Positions 6,773 to 7,430 of a DNA stretch of 7,430 nt are shown piece by piece. The notes under the pieces were generated by a model. The model ran no database searches. It was not told the DNA's origin and saw only the letters and a list, made by a program, of their open reading frames with translations. Source of the stretch: Pseudomonadota bacterium (GTDB taxonomy: Bacteria; Pseudomonadota; Alphaproteobacteria; UBA8366; JADFVY01); contig JADFVY010000262.1 in assembly GCA_015222795.1 (NCBI GenBank), forward strand, positions 1 to 7,430, read 5' to 3'. A program made the position numbers and the translations under genes. The stretch's first letter is position 1. Each line of letters begins with the position of its first letter.

Positions 6773-6777
6773 CTCCT
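6773..6777 (-). promoter_or_regulatory. Ribosome-binding site that decides the chemoreceptor start
   Basis: AGGAG on the minus strand lies 8 nt upstream of ATG 6764, selecting it over the in-frame ATG at 6815. The rest of the 54-nt spacer to the preceding gene shows no hairpin or convincing promoter, consistent with a two-gene transcript. Confidence 0.75.
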
Positions 6778-6818
6778 ATAACTAATTGAAATTTCACGCC
6801 AGTCCGCGCAAGCAAGCG

Positions 6819-7397
6819 TCAGTTCGACAGCAATTCCACATTGACGCCGATCGTGATGGCGCCAATCGCCTCGCCGCTGTCGGGGTCGGCGATCGAAACA
6901 CTGACCTGCGCCTGATAGGTCTGGGTCGATTCGTCGAACTCCACCTCGTCGATGAACAGGCCGTCGGGGCCGGCAAGGAAGGTTTTCTGCCATTTGCCCT
7001 CGTCGCCCTGCCAGTAGTCGGACGTCGTATCGCTCTGCGCGACGTTCAGGCCCTTGTTATCCATGACGAAAATTTCGGTGAACAGCCCTTCGCCGCTATT
7101 CTTGTGCCCGACGAGTTTCTTCGAGGCGGCCCGGCCGAGAACCTCGTCGATCATGGGCTTGACGCTGGCGTCGGTTTCCGCGCGCCACTTCTTGTCCAGC
7201 GCGTCGATATCGGCCTGCGACAGGCCGGCATATTTACCGTTCTGGGCCTTGATCGCGTCGATCAGGGCCGGGTCGGAAATCCAGCCCTTGACCTGGCTGT
7301 CGACCAGCTTGCGAATTGCCGCGTCATTTTCGCCGGCGGCATGCGCCATCGGCGCCAGGAACATCATAGCCAGAGCCGCAAAAACAATCTTCCTCAT
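6819..7397 (-). CDS. Secreted single Cache (PDC-like) sensor-domain protein
   Basis: A 192-aa exported protein with no transmembrane anchor beyond its signal peptide (MRKIVFAALAMMFLAPMAHA, cleavage near AHA/A at residue 20). Residues ~25-95 form a charged helical segment, and ~96-190 form a Cache/PDC-like ligand-binding fold: TEIFVMDNKGLNVAQSD, then SDYWQGDEGKW, GLFIDEVEFDES, VSVSIAD and a final GEAIGAITIGVNVELL strand. Similar domains are usually the extracellular part of chemoreceptors, kinases or cyclases. Here the domain is free in the periplasm. It sits directly upstream of a chemoreceptor gene, which suggests that it binds a ligand and presents it to that receptor; this is inference. 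The start at 7397 is chosen over an ATG at 7412 because AGGAG (7409-7405) lies 7 nt upstream of it and the signal peptide begins cleanly there. The promoter is probably beyond the right edge. Confidence 0.85.
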   Translation of the reverse strand: MRKIVFAALAMMFLAPMAHAAGENDAAIRKLVDSQVKGWISDPALIDAIKAQNGKYAGLSQADIDALDKKWRAETDASVKPMIDEVLGRAASKKLVGHKNSGEGLFTEIFVMDNKGLNVAQSDTTSDYWQGDEGKWQKTFLAGPDGLFIDEVEFDESTQTYQAQVSVSIADPDSGEAIGAITIGVNVELLSN

Positions 7398-7404
7398 TGG
7401 CCTT

Positions 7405-7409
7405 CTCCT
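7405..7409 (-). promoter_or_regulatory. Ribosome-binding site that decides the start of the secreted Cache protein
   Basis: AGGAG, within the longer GAGGAGAAGG run on the minus strand, lies 7 nt before ATG 7397. Starting at ATG 7412 instead would place this strong site inside the coding region and add MRRRP ahead of a complete signal peptide. Confidence 0.75.
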
Positions 7410-7430
7410 CATTTGCGATATACGGATCGC

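Overview
The window looks like a chromosomal segment of a high-GC, Gram-negative alphaproteobacterium, plausibly of a Rhodospirillales-like marine or soil lineage. The basis is the dense GC-rich coding, a DUF1491-type protein (a family I associate with Alphaproteobacteria), an A-type RNase P RNA, and a signal-peptide-bearing Cache protein next to a chemoreceptor. No phage, insertion sequence, CRISPR array or tRNA is visible. Most of the content is housekeeping or regulatory.

Layout, left to right. (1) The C-terminal part of an EamA/YdeD-like drug/metabolite transporter enters from the left edge (+). It is followed 38 nt later by a complete zinc N-acetylmuramoyl-L-alanine amidase with a C-terminal peptidoglycan-binding domain (+). 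(2) The amidase stop codon lies inside a good sigma70-type promoter for rnpB, the RNase P RNA (+), whose 12-bp terminal P1 helix can be paired exactly. (3) About 360 nt without a gene follow, including a markedly AT-rich patch. (4) A phytanoyl-CoA-dioxygenase-family Fe(II)/2-oxoglutarate hydroxylase (+) has an active site resembling trans-4-proline hydroxylase and ectoine hydroxylase. (5) Converging on it, with overlapping stop codons, is a tightly packed minus-strand operon: a GlxA/GbdR-type AraC regulator, a secreted Sel1-repeat protein and a DUF1491 protein. (6) A second minus-strand unit encodes a secreted single Cache-domain protein and then a methyl-accepting chemotaxis protein. It ends in a clear Rho-independent terminator.

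How they may work together. The two most interesting pairings are the secreted Cache protein with its neighbouring chemoreceptor, a plausible two-part sensory unit, and the GbdR-like regulator facing an imino-acid or compatible-solute hydroxylase, which suggests a link to betaine or proline-type compounds. Both links are inferences from context. I saw no overtly new system such as a defence island or a retron. The novelty candidates are the substrate of the hydroxylase, the Cache/chemoreceptor pair and the AT-rich intergenic patch.
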